A stretch of 64,000 nt of DNA, taken from NCBI RefSeq assembly GCF_021018895.1, contig NC_079386.1:8971835-9035834 (forward strand), read 5' to 3'. The position numbers and the translations under genes were made by a program. The stretch comes from Seriola aureovittata. Taxonomy: Eukaryota > Chordata > Actinopteri > Carangiformes > Carangidae. Of the stretch, positions 22,059-35,450 are shown piece after piece. The notes beneath the pieces were generated by a model. The model worked only from the letters and a program-made list of their open reading frames with translations, searched no databases and was not told the DNA's origin. Positions within the stretch are counted from its first letter, which is position 1. Each line of letters begins with the position of its first letter.

Positions 22059-25000
22059 CTGCAGGACAAAAAAAAAGAACATGTTAGATTACAGTTTATT
22101 CATGCTGTCATAAAGGCTGTTATGATAAGAAGTTGATGCCATTTGTGGGGAAGAGTTCAACAAGCATGGGTGAAGATAGCAGTAGGTTTTGTTGTTGGGA
22201 AATAATTTTAATCACAGCTACAACAGTGTAGTGATCTGCTGCCCTGAGCTGAGCACTAATTCAGTGCTGCCATTGCTTTTTATAGTGTAAAGGGCAAACA
22301 TTTATTACCCACTGATTACATTTGGCAGGCATATGTGTCTGACGCTTAAGCCCTTGTAATTTTCCAACCCAGTTACAAAAACCTCCTCTTCACCACTGAT
22401 ATTCAATCAGTGCTTGAATGTGGTATATCTCCCATGGATTTCATTGGGGCACACATAAAGGAGTTGTGAGAACAAAGGGGAAATGGGAGTTAGGGGGGCA
22501 CTGAGCAGCTTTTTAGTTTAGTACTAATTAAAACGTGGGCGGCACTCAAAAGGTCAGAGATTGACCAAAAAAGGGGTAAAAAGGGGCACGTCACTGCTGA
22601 TTGTGTGTATAAGGCGCTCAAGGTCTTGTAGATTAATACCAAGTTCACTTTCAAAAGGGGAATCGAGAGAGATGGGAGAGAGAATTAGTCGTGTGACTGA
22701 TAAACAGCATATCTCCATGCTCTGTTCCCTTCCCCCTTTTTTTCCAGCTGGGAGATAAAATTCAGGCTTGGCAATGGTTGCCAGCGCAATTGATTCTGGC
22801 AGAGGAATATGACTGCAGAGTATGAGGGCTAAGTATCTGAATAGCTGCTGTCAAAATGCTGAAGGGGAATTTATTTCCTAGTTTAAATGCAAGCTATATC
22901 ATGGAGTTACTGAGACTAAATGGCTACAGTTTGATGTACAGTACGTTGTCATTTCACTGGCATATAATCATGGGGCTGTTTTAGGCACAGGCTTATGGGT
23001 GCTGTGCAGTGTTTCAATGAATGCCATTAAAGCAGACAGTCATTTGCTTGGATATGACAAATCCTTTACATTTTGAAATATAAAATCATCTTTGAACTAT
23101 TGTTGTAATTAATATGAACTTGTTATCTCTCTACATGTCAGCTTGTTACGTGTGAAAACTGGCATTTTGCGAATCTGATATACTGATGCGAGCACAATTT
23201 GAGAGGGAACAAATGAGAGAGAGCAAAACACAACAGAGAGTTAGGAAAGAGGAAATTGGTTGCCCCATTGTATCTGATCCATCCCTCCACTAATAAGGTT
23301 TCTTGACCGGTGGGGAATACAGAAAATGATTAATAGGTACACTCCAGCAATCAGCAGGCAATGAGAGAGCCACCTGTCAGAGGTCCTACCGCCCTTAGTA
23401 GATTTATTGCTAATAATTGGCCATGAATGTAGCCACTGCGGTACTATCAGAACCTCACAGGGTCAGTTGGTTGGAGATACAAACAGAGGGAAATCAATCT
23501 GTTTGTTTTACACTGTGGGAGTATGTGGAGATGCAGAGAATAAATTCCAACTGAAAGTTCAAAGGATAGCTCTAGACAGTAATGTTCCTCCCTTAAAACA
23601 GACAGACAGTCACATTTAATGGTGCCCAAGCCTGTCTTCACTGCATAGTGTTTAAGTTGTTAGGATGGCAGACATTCCTGCTAGTCATTCAACAGTATGC
23701 TGTAAGATAGTATACTTAACGGTACTAATTGAATAGTTTGAAATAATTTGCGGCTCAGTGTACACTTCACACATTTCAATCTTAAACACTCCACAGAGAT
23801 CTCCACAGAGTCTAATATGTTTAACAAGTGCTGTGACTGCTCAGCTGCAGTTTGACAACATATTGGTAGTTTCTAGATTATGTCTTAAATATCCCCAAAT
23901 AATAAAACTAGCACGTGTAATAACTGGGGAAATACACATTATGACCTTCTTAAAAGACCATCTGTTGCACAGCACAACCACAGCAAAGCAGGATTAGCCA
24001 GTAAGGCTGAAAGAGTAACATTATATGACACCCACAGTGTTCCACTGCACTGTAAATGGCAAAACACACACGTTGCTTAATTTGAAATACTATGTGTGTA
24101 CTATGCATTCACAGTGATTTCATTCAAACGCCAGTGGAAAACATGTCTTAGCTATTGTAATTAATAGAATGGTATGACTTGATGGGCACAAAGGCCACAG
24201 TAGATCACCATGAAAAGGAGAATGAGAGCTCTGTCTACGTCTGACATTTCCATTTGTATCTGTGACAGGCGATTAAGCTAGCAAAGAAAGTGATATTATC
24301 CCGCTCCATGTAAATATAGTCAGGGAATATCAAACTCGATCAACAGTGATGATTTGATGCCTACCTAAATAACCCTGGAGATGACAGGCCTTAGCGCTCC
24401 ATTTATTCCAACATTGATGTCACCCACCTCCCCCTTTTACGTTACCAATGCCCCTCCCCCGTACATCACTTTTTCCACTGCCTTCAGTTTATATACTTCC
24501 ATTTCTATTTCAGTATTTGTGACGTTTCTTTTTCTGTACACCTTGGTGTCAGGGTCACTGTCCTCCCTGCCCATCCACCCCCCTACCCCTCTGCCCATTC
24601 CCTTGGTGATCTGACTTTTTTTTCCCCCTTTCGAAATTCTCTGTCCATTGCCCTCTTGACAGCCACCCATCAACCTGAGTGCAATTTAAAAAGCCCTTCA
24701 ACAGCTGCCATTCCACAGGGCTGGCTATCAGTCCAGCTGCCAAAGCCCAGACAGGGACTCTGCTTCAGCAAGCAACTTTGAACGTCAGGTTGGTTCCCCC
24801 AATTCCAAATGGACTGAAGGTGAAAGACTCTATTTCTTAAAGATTGGTTCATCTGAAGACAGGGTGACTGAGGTGGAATTTCGAGGCAGCATTGCTACTT
24901 CCTTCCTTACAGCCAACATCTTCCAGTGCAGTGTTGTGGTCCAGAGTCAAGTAGTTTGACTTAATGAAGGCCTGATGAATATGATGTAATAACACCAGAA

Positions 25001-27574
25001 GGAAGCATTGTGTTGAATTATATTTGTAAACAATACAAGTCTTTGGGAAAAAAAAGGCTCTTGGGAGAATTCTTTAAGGTGGAATATTTGTTGTTCTGCA
25101 GAGATTTATCACTTGCCTCTGTGTCTGTGTGTTTGAGCTGAACCACTGTGCGCCCGCTTGCCTGCCTGCCTGTCTGCTGCCTGCATGCACACATTGCATA
25201 CATTGCTCGCACGTGTTGCCTGAAACGAAGTGAAAACAGCTCAGCCTTGAGGCTGGGCAGCCTGCTTCTGTGCACTTCTCTCCACCATATGTCTTTGTCA
25301 AAAATATTTGCTGTGCGCTGAATGAGGGATGAAATCAATCCAAGTGCTGTTTTCCCAGTTGCTTCTTCTTGAAGGCAGCAAAAAAAATTGTACTGATAGT
25401 TGCCAGATCAGCCCACATATAACAACTTGCCACCAGTGACATCCGCAGACAGACCATCTGGTCTCCTGTGTCCAATAGTCGTTTAGGGAAAAGAATGAAA
25501 TGGTGGAATCCTTCCTGCTGTGTCAATTAGCAACTGGAAGAGATAGATGTGAGAATTGCTGTGGTGTTATGGACCAATCAAAGATGTGGGCTATGTGTCA
25601 GTTGGGGAATGTGTTGAGGTGGTCCATGGACACCAATGCAGTAAAATCTTTCACTTAGAATGACTGAACAGATGTACTTGTTGGCCTTCATTTTCCTTCA
25701 TTTCACCCACTCAGCTGGACTTCTGGTACAATATATGTGCACTGCCTGAAGATAAAATCAACAGCACAGTAAGGTTGCGTCAGGGCAGTCAATAACTCTG
25801 TATATGATCTCGTTATAAATTCTGTTAGAGCTGTATTTAGTATTGAGCTTTTCAAAATGCTATGTATGTTTATCATATCCACTTTACATTTTAATATTGG
25901 TCTCATGCAAATATTTAGCAGTCGTCCGAATGCTCAGCTGCTGATGATGCAGAGGTCTATTTAGTAAAAGGCCATTTCAGCTGAATTGTGTGTGTGCTGG
26001 ATATAGCTGAAGGAGTGACGCTATTTTCAACTACTGCTTCTGGACCGGTTACAGCCATTGTGTTGGGGACTCTTGCAGTCCGCCAAAGCTTTTAGTCCAT
26101 TGTGTAGCAGCATCACTTTTGCCCATAGCCACAAGACAACATGAACAAAAGCTTCAGTTGGCTGGGTCACACTGCGATGTACCTGGGGGATGTACGCATG
26201 TTTTGCATGGACTGGGGAGGGTAATTGCTGGGTCCATTAACATGAGAGTGAGCTGCAGCTTCCAAGCTGAAAAATTGCCCTAAGGGAGCTGGCATTATGG
26301 GGAGGCATCTTCCCTGATCCCATTCACCAAAGAAAGTTAATCGAGTTGAAGTGGGTCGTCTAGAGTTAAATTAAATCTGCTGCCAATGGAAAGGCTTTGA
26401 TCTAGCAAAGATTAACCAATTGTTGTAATTTCATGTGCAAAACCCAGACTACCATTGGCCTCAGAGAGAGCAACCTTTTTTAAGATTACTTAGTCCATCA
26501 GTTGCTTCACTCAGTTGCTGAAATACAGTAGTAACTGTTCGGCATGTCTTAAATGTAGGAGAAATATTTTTTCTTTTTGAACATGAACCAATTCAGACCA
26601 ACAGCAACACCATCTAAAATGATAGTAATTAAATTGATTTTGAAGAATACCTTTGACCATGAATAAGGTTATGTATGTCAGACTTTTACCCACTTCTCTC
26701 TGAAGCTCTAAAAGCTTCTCTTTAGCCAACAAGTGTAGGAGAAGTCATGGATCTCTGGTGGGATTTATCAGTTAATGGTAGAAGTGTCCTTCCTGTGCCC
26801 TTCTGTAATAGTCAAGCATCATTAGTGAGAGGGTTAAGAGAGGGCCCAGCCATCCATATGTTTCAATAATTACCTTGCACTTCTGTCAAGGCACATACAG
26901 AAAGTCTGTGAGCCTACATTGCAGTATTACAGACAAAATAAATGATGAGAGAAATGCGTCTGAAAGGATCGCTTTTTCTGTCAAGTCTCATTTTCTTGTT
27001 GCTTTTCTGTAAGGACTTTTACAGCAGCTGAAGGTGAAAGGTACAAATGCTCAGGTTTTATCACATGGAAGAGGCTGTGGGTCAAGCCTCAGCCTTAGTT
27101 GTAGAGGCAGCAGTCTCTGCACTGTGAGTGACACATTATTTCGCTGTAACCCCCGCCACTTCCATCCTAACTCCCTGAAATCACAACCCCCAATCTATTT
27201 TCTGCCTGGCTAGTCTTATGAAACTGCATATATTCTGTCAGATTACTCCCACCATATTCCCAAACTGTTTAGTTCTTGGGTGTTATTGAGGAGCAGATTT
27301 GGAAATGAGGGCCACAACAACACAGAATCTGTGAGCCGATCAGAGACATGCTGCACCTTAGAGATTTTACCATGGACCTTTTGTGCTTAAAAAATTTAAT
27401 TTATGGTTTTTTGATCCTGTGATGTGGTGAACATATTTGGAATTATATGTTTAAGGTCTCAGTGGCACATTATTACATCAGTATTATATCATTATGATGA
27501 TGTACACTTTTTCAAATTTTACCATCTAATTTTACAGTTATATAGATGCATTTTGAGAAGTCTATGTGTTTATC
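22059..27574. other. Non-coding unique sequence
   Basis: No gene is recognised over 5.5 kb. A TTTTTTTCCAG acceptor-like motif at about 22738-22747 has no matching donor in an open frame. C-rich sequence at 24428-24610 is composition only. Short CCTG/TGCC repetition lies near 25158-25185. Confidence 0.7.
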
Positions 27575-28346
27575 TACGTTGCTTTCAGAAAATATTCAGA
27601 CCCCCTCACTTTTTTTCACATTTTGTTATGTTGCAGCCTTATGCTAAAATCATCTGAATTGAGGTCAAACATTCATCTTGGTTTTATCAAAGCAGAGAAT
27701 CTTGTTCCTGACAGTCTGAGTCCTTTATGTGCTTTTTTGAAAAGTCCAAGCAGCTTTCATGTGTCTCTCACTGAAGAAAGGCTTCTGTCTCGCCACTCTG
27801 CCATAAAGCCCAGATTGGGGGAGTGCTGCAGTGATGGGTGTTCTCTTGGAAATTTCTTCCATCTCCACACAGGATCTCTCGAGCTCAATGCAGCAGGTTT
27901 TTGTTTTTTGTAGCCTTCCCCATGTCAGTGGCTCAATACAGTCCTGCTCTGCAGGCAATTCCTTTGACTCGATGGCTGGGTTTTTGCTCTGATCTGCATT
28001 GTCAGCTGTGAGACCTTATATAGTCAGGTGTGTGCCTTTCCAAATCATGTCCAATCACTTCAATTTACCACAGGCTGACTCCAATCAAGGTGTAGAAACA
28101 TCTCAAATATGATCAAGAGAAATGGGAGGTAGCTGAGCAAATAAAGTGTCATAGCAAAAGGTCTGAATACTTATGTCAATGTGATATCCCTCTTTTTAAA
28201 TAAAATCTGTAAAAAATTCCAAAATTCTGTCTTCACTGTCATTATAGGGTACTGAGAGTAGATTGATGAGGGAATATTTTTTAATTTTAGCATGAGGCTG
28301 CAACATAACAAAATGTGAAAAAGTGAAAGGGTCTGAATACACTGTA
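27575..28346 (-). mobile_element. Internally deleted Tc1-type transposon with both ends and TA duplication
   Basis: The left terminal repeat begins at 27577 after TA and includes TATTCAGACCC and CACATTTTGTTATGTTGCAG. The right end mirrors it (CTGCAACATAACAAAATGTG near 28299 and GGGTCTGAATAC near 28330) and ends at 28344 before TA. TA insertion and this terminal sequence are diagnostic of Tc1/mariner elements. At 768 bp it is about half the roughly 1.6 kb of an intact fish Tc1 element. Remnants of transposase remain on the minus strand, so the element's sense direction is right to left. It cannot supply its own transposase. Short gaps in the right terminus show it is old. Confidence 0.9.
27725..27958 (-). 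pseudogene. Tc1-type transposase remnant
   Basis: The open minus-strand frame of 77 codons contains SGLYGRVARQKPFFSERHMK near residues 48-67. This is the recognisable linker between the N-terminal helix-turn-helix DNA-binding region and the catalytic domain in fish Tc1 transposases. Upstream the frame contains a fragment like the protein's N-terminus joined out of register, so most of the DNA-binding domain is deleted. Downstream the frame stops within three codons of WTFQKST, and the left terminal repeat follows about 75 bp later, so the whole DDE catalytic core is absent. The start Met is only the first in the frame and has no significance. The product cannot be an active transposase. Confidence 0.85.
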
Positions 28347-30915
28347 GATTTTTAAGAAAGCTCACCACTCTACTATGTACTCCTGTTAAAATATACTCAT
28401 TTTGAAAGGCAAACTATCAGATCACAATCAAATTAGAATGACCTTTATTTAATATTTTGCTTAAGTAGGTTGTAATATACCATTTATATAATCTTTCTTA
28501 GATAAAATATTTTCTGTCAGTGTCTTTTAGAAAGAAAAAGAATCATCTTCCGGCAAGTGTATGGACTATAACCAACTACAAAAAAGATGATGTCAGTGAA
28601 AATTTAATTTGCCGGGAAATTACCTTAATGTCGCAATTTATTCTGGGCCTGAATTGGTGTTGTGCCTAAAATGGCTGCATGAGAGACAATAGCTAATAAA
28701 AATGCACATGAAAAGAATGGTGTATCATTGCAACAAATCACAACTAACGGGGCAAAACTACTTTTATGTGCTACCAAGAGGAAATCCCCTTGGAGGCCAC
28801 CACTGCCATGAGCCATATTAACAGGAGAAAAAATATAAGTAGATATTTTAAAGCTGAGACAGAAAAACAAGTTGTAAATACAAGATTGGCATATTATCAC
28901 CTAATAAAATAGGTGATAATATGAATATTTTAGCCAGCAGGGTGAAATCTGGCTGTTAAGTTCCTAAAAGATCCACGATATTCATCATCTAGATTCTAAC
29001 TTTGTCTGTCTACTGTTTGGTGTTTTCCAGGTACTCTAGAGTCTGTTTATCAGAGCTTTGCAGAGCTGAGAACATTATAATTTAACAAGAACATTATATG
29101 TAGTAATTTGATCCATTGTGAATATCAAAATAATGATTAGGTGCAGCATTAAATGTTTATTGTACATACTTGATTTTTGATTCTCTTTTTACCACTCTTT
29201 GCTAAAAATGTCACAATTTCCTTTTACATCCTGCTTATAGACATCTTAAAGAAGAATGCCTACAGTATTACAAGGGGAAAAATTTATTCAAATTAATTGA
29301 ATCTATAGTTTTACCACCGAAAAGTTTAATGTTACAGACATACTTGAAAAGCTACGGCTCCTTTACACATTGACTAGTAGACTGACTTTTGCACGGTTAT
29401 ACTCTTTTTAATCTTACACTAAAATTAGTTTTACATTCCAGTAATGCTGACAATCGTGGACCTTTACACAAACCCCACTGTTGCGTAAAGGGGGAAAATG
29501 GCAAATGCATCGTTTCATAAAGCCAGTATTCCACTCATTGTCTATTGAGCAGCTACAGTGTTTGAAGCCAGATGACTAAACTGTCTGTGGTCACTGCAGT
29601 AACATATGTGTTCTTCAATGCAGTGATATTAAAATGAACTGCATTAGTTTAATGGTCATTCGATAATGTGAATTTGAATGAGATTTCCAGCTGCATTGAT
29701 TAATGCTGATTGATGAATTTACTATGTCTGTGCTAATGACCCTTAAGGCAATTTATTGATGTGTTTTGAAATGAAGCTTCATTCAAAATCAAATTGAGTA
29801 GAGAGAGAAGTTTTGAGTACACATACAGTTTTTATTGTTTTGTAGAGCAGTACTATTAAAAAAAGGAAAATGAATCAGTTAAATCAGAATTCAAAGCGTG
29901 CCGTGTTGTATCACTTAGATCTTGTTGATATAGCTATCCAGTTACTCATCTGCCCTGGATTTGGTGTCAAACTTGTTTAAATATCATAGTTTACTCTAAA
30001 ACATCCAATTAATTTCTCCCTGACCTGAACTAAGCACAAGATCTGTCTTAAAGGGTTTGAAAATGTTCATCTTTAAACACTTCTTTAAACACAGCAATGT
30101 TGCATTTATTTATCATGCTCTCCTGATCTTGCAGTCAGAAATAATGTAATTGGTTGCCGCCAAATCCGTCCTCCAAATGTGAACAATATTTTTCTGTGCC
30201 ACCTCCAAAAAAAGATAACTTTCAGACTGGATATAGAATAAACACAGGGTACATGAATTGCATTTATTTACTCATGTCAGTGTGCTCATATCTGCCTTTA
30301 CTCTAAATGTAGTACACAGCTTGTTTCTTGACGCATTCATTCAATCCCCGTCCTATCTACTCTCCTATGAATGAAAATCTCCTAACAGCACACCACAAAA
30401 GAAGTTGCTAAGCTATTTGGATCAAGAATCTCCCCAGGCAAATCAGCAATTAGAGCCTAAGCTGCCTTGTAAAACCAATTAGAAGTTGTTGTAGTACGTG
30501 TTACAGGTACAACAGTGGCTGGCACCTCTCTAAATGGACCAGGAAAAGTGGTTTAAAACTGCCATGCAAGAGAGTGTAATCATCAGCATTTGGTCACAGA
30601 ACTTCTGTAAAATCTTCCTCTCTTGTAAGGAGTGGCTCTGTACTGTAGGTTTCCTGTAGTTTGCCAAGAAACTTCTAAGAAGTTTTAACAGCGATGCAGA
30701 GACAAATCATATGTGTAATACACTGCTGAAAGACTAGGAACACTGGCTTATGTTTATTTGTGATCTATCTTTTATGCCATTATAGCAAATTATCAGTACA
30801 ATGCAACATAATATACATGTTTGAGATGAAGTTTAAAATTTGTTTGTGTATCTGTGGCAGCTGTATGATAGTAGCATCCTGTGCAATGTATTTCCTGGTA
30901 TTGTCACCTCAAACT
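28347..30915. other. Non-coding unique sequence
   Basis: AT-rich with no gene recognised. GTTTTCCAG at about 29023-29031 resembles an acceptor, but no donor follows. About 29630-29810 has several ATTGATTAATG/TGATTGATG-type motifs and could hold a conserved non-coding element; this is unproven. Confidence 0.65.
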
Positions 30916-30922
30916 TCAGTTA

Positions 30923-30944
30923 AACCTTAACCTTAACCTTAACC
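30923..30944. repeat. Short (AACCTT)n hexamer repeat
   Basis: Three and two-thirds copies of AACCTT. It resembles but does not equal the vertebrate telomere unit (CCCTAA), so it is not called as an interstitial telomere. Confidence 0.8.
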
Positions 30945-30989
30945 AACCATAAGTTGATAAAGCGAACTCAATCAAAACACTGTTGCCTA

Positions 30990-31447
30990 ATGACACATCA
31001 GCCACAGAGCAACATTATCTTCATTTTGGGTCATATTTCTGGTCCATCTGATGCATGCGAGTCCAATATTCACTCTCCTTTTAGCTTCTGTTTTGATTTC
31101 CACCAAGTCCTGCGGGAAACGTCTGGCTCTTAAGCCATTAAATGCTCCACTCTCTTCACTAGCTAGTTGCTAACTTGGTTCTGTCTGCCATACAGTGCCG
31201 GGAAGGTGGACTTATCAGATCTTTTTTTGCCTGTTGTCAATGAAAACCATTCGATGAATGTGCTAAAGGTCAGCCAAAACAGTAAATAGGTGGACCCTAA
31301 AATCAAAACAATGAGCTGAAAGTGGCTGCAATGCTGCATAGAGCTAAGTCAGGTGATAATTCTCTGTGGGTATGTCTCTGTGAGCGACCACTGTCTCATT
31401 ACACAGACATTTGATCCATTGTTACAATACTGGCAATAGGCACTTTA
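30990..31447. repeat. Teleost dispersed repeat (GGTGATAATTCTCTGTGGGT family)
   Basis: Ordered landmarks are AGTCCAATATTCACT near 31060, AAATGCTCCACTCT near 31140, GGTGGACTTATCAGATCTTT near 31206, AATGAGCTGAAAGTGGCTGC near 31309, GGTGATAATTCTCTGTGGGT at 31352-31371 and ACACAGACATTTGATCCATT at 31401-31420. The set matches a common unclassified repeat of spiny-rayed fish recalled from memory. There is no coding potential. Confidence 0.72.
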
Positions 31448-33060
31448 AGCTTTTGACTGCACTGTGAGTATTGGAGTATTTGGTATGGAATATGATTTTG
31501 AGTTGTGGGCACTCAGGTCTGAAACTTTCCGCATGTGCTGTTTATTTCCCGATGAAAGCTGCTTCTTCAACTATCACCATGATCATTAATGAGATCGACA
31601 TATTCATTTATCTGTTTCCTGCCTTTACTTGGCTCTTCAAGTGCACAGCAAACGAACAGCTGTTGGCTTCGACAGGGTAGGAAGACAGGTGATAGAGAAC
31701 AAAGAGGGCAGCATCTGCCTCTTTGAAAGATAGTGTGTTATTTTTCATCAATGTCTTTGCGTGACATACCACCACCAAAGTAGATTTCCTCCAGGTGCAT
31801 CTAATACAGTTGGACACGACAATATGTACCAGTATTGGTTAAGTTACGCAGCCAGACATGTGGTTTGTTTAATGTTGGATCCTGAGACTGAACTGTTGAA
31901 ACAGAAGCCAATGCCGCAGAAATAACTGGCTGTTTGATGTTGTACGGTTTCCCTATCCTTAGAAATACTGCCATATATAAATATCAGTAAACCACTATTT
32001 ACTGTGTAACTGTACTCTCCCTGGGGTGTGAGACAGATGTTAACTTCTTTCTCAATGTACTACACAAGCAGCGTTCATGACATCCCTGCCTATGTAGTAA
32101 CTGCTGGCAAATACGGCCATTCACATTGGCCTTTCAGAGTTGTTTAATGTCTGGCAAAGATTTTACAGTGACAAAATGGGTCATAGAGAGGCATGGGGCC
32201 CTTTTTTTTTTACTTTCACCAAGGTCAGTAGGTCTCTGTTGGCTTATGGCCTATTCAGCTGGGAGCTGCAATTAGACTGTGAAACCATGTATCATACTGA
32301 GTTAGTCACCAGCTTCAGTTGCCCACTAGTACTATACATCACCCTTGGTTGCACCATGTAGAGTATTTGGAAGGCCACAGTCAGCCCACAGGGGAATCAT
32401 TAGTTCATATGTAAATATGAGAAATGGATGCAGATTTCACCTTGCCTGCCTGGATTGAGAGCGTAGAAGGTTGGGGATGACAAACAAGGGTCATAAAGCC
32501 CAGCTACTGCAAATGCCTTTGGCTAGTGTTGTTGTTATGATCCTGCATGATAATTGGGGAATAGAAAACAGCGGTGATGCACGAATACCTGCCACTCAAA
32601 GAGTTTAAAAAAAATAAAAAAATAATACAAAACATTGAATGCTCAAAATAAATGTAAATAAAATTAGGCAGCAAATTTTTCGCATGACTGCGTTGCTTAT
32701 TGTGTCTGGGTGCAGGTCTTCATGTGCTCCCATGAAAGTCTGGCCCCGTTTTCATGTGGTTTTGCATTTGTATAGTTTTTGTGAGAGACGGCATGCCCTG
32801 CTGTGGTGAAATAGTTTCACGCTGGGATCAGTGGAGCGCATGTAGTTCAGTGAATGCTGTTGTACATTCTCACTTTTGCACATCACAGGAGATGCAACAA
32901 CTCATTCTTCCTCACTGGGCCAGAGCGAGTCAAAGATGCAAATGCAGGCGTTCAAGCATGGAACCCCTGACCTCAGTAGGCAAGTCTGAAATTACAGAAC
33001 AGCCAGCACTTTCTTTTCTCCTAAAAGAATGTGAAATATGCATTGACTCATTTGTTTCTC
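31448..33060. other. Non-coding unique sequence
   Basis: No gene is recognised. A/T-rich low complexity lies at 32606-32630. The 125-codon open frame starting at 32754 runs into the T tract at 33064 and shows no known domain. Confidence 0.68.
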
Positions 33061-33063
33061 TAG

Positions 33064-33175
33064 TTTTTTTTTTTTTTTTTTGGTATTATTATTATTATTT
33101 TCTTAAAGGATACAAACATCCACAGAGCTGATATTTTTTATTGTCTTGCTTGTAAGAGCAAAAAAAAAAAAAAAA
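33064..33175. repeat. Poly-T, (ATT)n and poly-A low-complexity cluster
   Basis: A T run at about 33064-33081 is followed by an ATT repeat to about 33100 and a poly-A run at about 33161-33174. No retroposon body with a target duplication was identified between them. Confidence 0.85.
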
Positions 33176-35450
33176 TATGAGAAACCTCAAAGAGAGTGAC
33201 AGATTTAGTCTGAATTTCCATGCTGGCATTTCAGACAAGATTATATCTGGTCTGCTGAAGTCAGGAGATTTTACAGTCAGGTCAAACCACAGTAGTTACT
33301 CCGAGCAGAAAATGAATACCAGTTCAGATTCCAACTGTAACATTGGTATACAGGTGTGCGCACAAAGCACAGGCACATTTCACATCATGCCAGGCAGCAA
33401 AGGTTCCAGGCAGCATGTTGGAGTGTTTGAGGGAAATTTTAAAAATGTATAGCCGGAAAATTCAGTGTGACAAGCAGCACAATGACACACCTTCATGTCA
33501 GTGTATGCTGATGTCTGCGGCAATTACCTGTGGCATCACTGTGCACTTTGTGAAAAATGGAAGTACTTGGTTCATATTTTCTCAGCCTTCCAGCATGGCA
33601 GGAGGTGGAGTACATACAGTAGAATCCAAATCACCTTAAACAGGCAATATAAACAATGATTTGATTTTTATATATATCTGAATTTACCTGAGTATCAACA
33701 CTGTGGGAGCAGCTCTGCAGGAAATTTGCTCTGCACAAATCATATTTGGCTGCAGAAGCGAAGACCTAGAAAATGCTCCATCAGCTCCCATAAGCATTTC
33801 AAAACAGTCAATAGTGTTGAGGAACCAATGTGTCACACAGCTGGGCAGATATTCAGGGGGCCTTGTGTTGGGTGCTTCTGGGGTAAGGGGAAAAAAAAGA
33901 AAAAAAAAAAAAACTGGGCTGAGTTTGTGCGGTCCGAGCGGTGAGCCACTCAAGTGGAACGTGCCGAAAAATAATTAGTACAATAACATGGTGAAAAAGG
34001 AAATGCAACATGAGGAAATCAACTGTTAAGGAACATCTGAGGCCGCAACAAGCTGTGCCTAAGCATATGCTCCTCCGGTGTTTTCAACAATGCAGGAGAA
34101 AAAGCCTCTATTTATAACTTTAATGGTTCTTCAAGACTAAGGCTCTGCTGTTTCATTCAAGCCACAGGTACATATATAAATCAAGTTTTTGTAATTTCCA
34201 TGGATTACATCAAAAAGTAAGAAGCAAACATGTGGCCGTGTCTGTTAAATCTGTTACGTTATCAAGTTAATTAAAACCTGGAAACTTTTCGTAGACAAAT
34301 CACACTTAATTTTAAACACAGATGTACCCACAAACACAACCATAAAGTCTTTGGTTTTTAAATAACCTCTCAGTAACCGTCTCAACAAAATTCCACTTAC
34401 AGAACAGTTTTCAGAACATCTGGCAGGGGAAAATCTAGCTCCTCCATGCTCTGTTTTTCCTGTACCATGTAACAAATTGGTATCATAAATGTAAGATTCA
34501 ATGTAACTCTGATTTTTATATACCCTGGACTCATATTGCATCAACATCACAAAACTGGACAGTCCAGGTCTGAATCTAAGAGCTAAAAAGACACTGTCCA
34601 AGCCATGTATGAAGTACCGTTCAGTTCAGATGGCACCACTATCAAAACTGTGATATACTTTAATCTATCACTCTGGTAAAGTTCATTCAGTGGCATTTGG
34701 AGACAGTATGTTGGCCACCACTTCATATAATCAGGAGTCCATAACAGTGAGTTGTAATTATCTGTACCTATACAGTCCTCCCACTCAGTCTATTCTGCTG
34801 GGGCTTACTGCAGCAGCTCGTCTGAATTGGGGGTATTTATACATGAAATTAAGGTGTAATTAAAATCGGTCTGGTGCTAAAGGGGCTGAAGGTGATTATG
34901 CTCATTTGCATAGTACACTGATTTCTTTTTTTAATGCTGCCTCCACAATTACGACTGGTTCTAGCACATTTTAGACATCCATCATTTTCAGTATTTCAAA
35001 CAAAACCCAAATTCGGGGATGATTAGAAAAAGTGTTTATGTGCGATAACATTTTGCATTCTTAATGTATCTCCAGGGTAAGGCAAAATGATTGACATGCC
35101 ACTGATGTTAGTTAGTGGCACAGAGTAAATTCTAAATTTACTGCTTTTATATTTAAGGTGTATAGCAGAGTTTTTTTTTTTCTTCCCCCTGAGTGAATTA
35201 CCACTGCATTGTTCAAGATAAGATTAGAAATTGTAAGGAGTGAAACAAGATTCTGGTGAGAATCTGATGAGGAATCGTTGAAACTGGACCTCTGAAAATA
35301 AACATTAGTATTCAGCCCATTTTTCACAGGCACAACATTATCTAATTTGCTCCATTGGGCTTGTTTTGAAGCAAATGGGGGACTATTATATGGGCTGCAG
35401 ACCAAGGAGAAACTCATTACTTCTCACATTATCACTGGAAATGTGAGGAG
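33176..35450. other. Non-coding unique sequence
   Basis: No gene is recognised. An A-rich tract lies at 33891-33913. A 27-bp segment on the minus strand near 33689-33715 has formal splice sites, but its polypyrimidine tract is weak. The octamer ATTTGCAT, the core POU-factor site, is at 34904-34911 within repeat-free sequence. Confidence 0.65.

Noticed and set aside
30923..30944. Interstitial telomere repeat
   Set aside because: The unit is AACCTT, not the vertebrate CCCTAA.
32754..33131. 125-codon plus-strand frame
   Set aside because: It ends in residues encoded by a poly-T and ATT tract; no family resemblance and no splice or promoter support.
33689..33715. 27-bp minus-strand segment bounded by CCTGCAG and CAG|GTAAAT
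   Set aside because: A weak pyrimidine tract and only nine codons; a chance pair is more likely.
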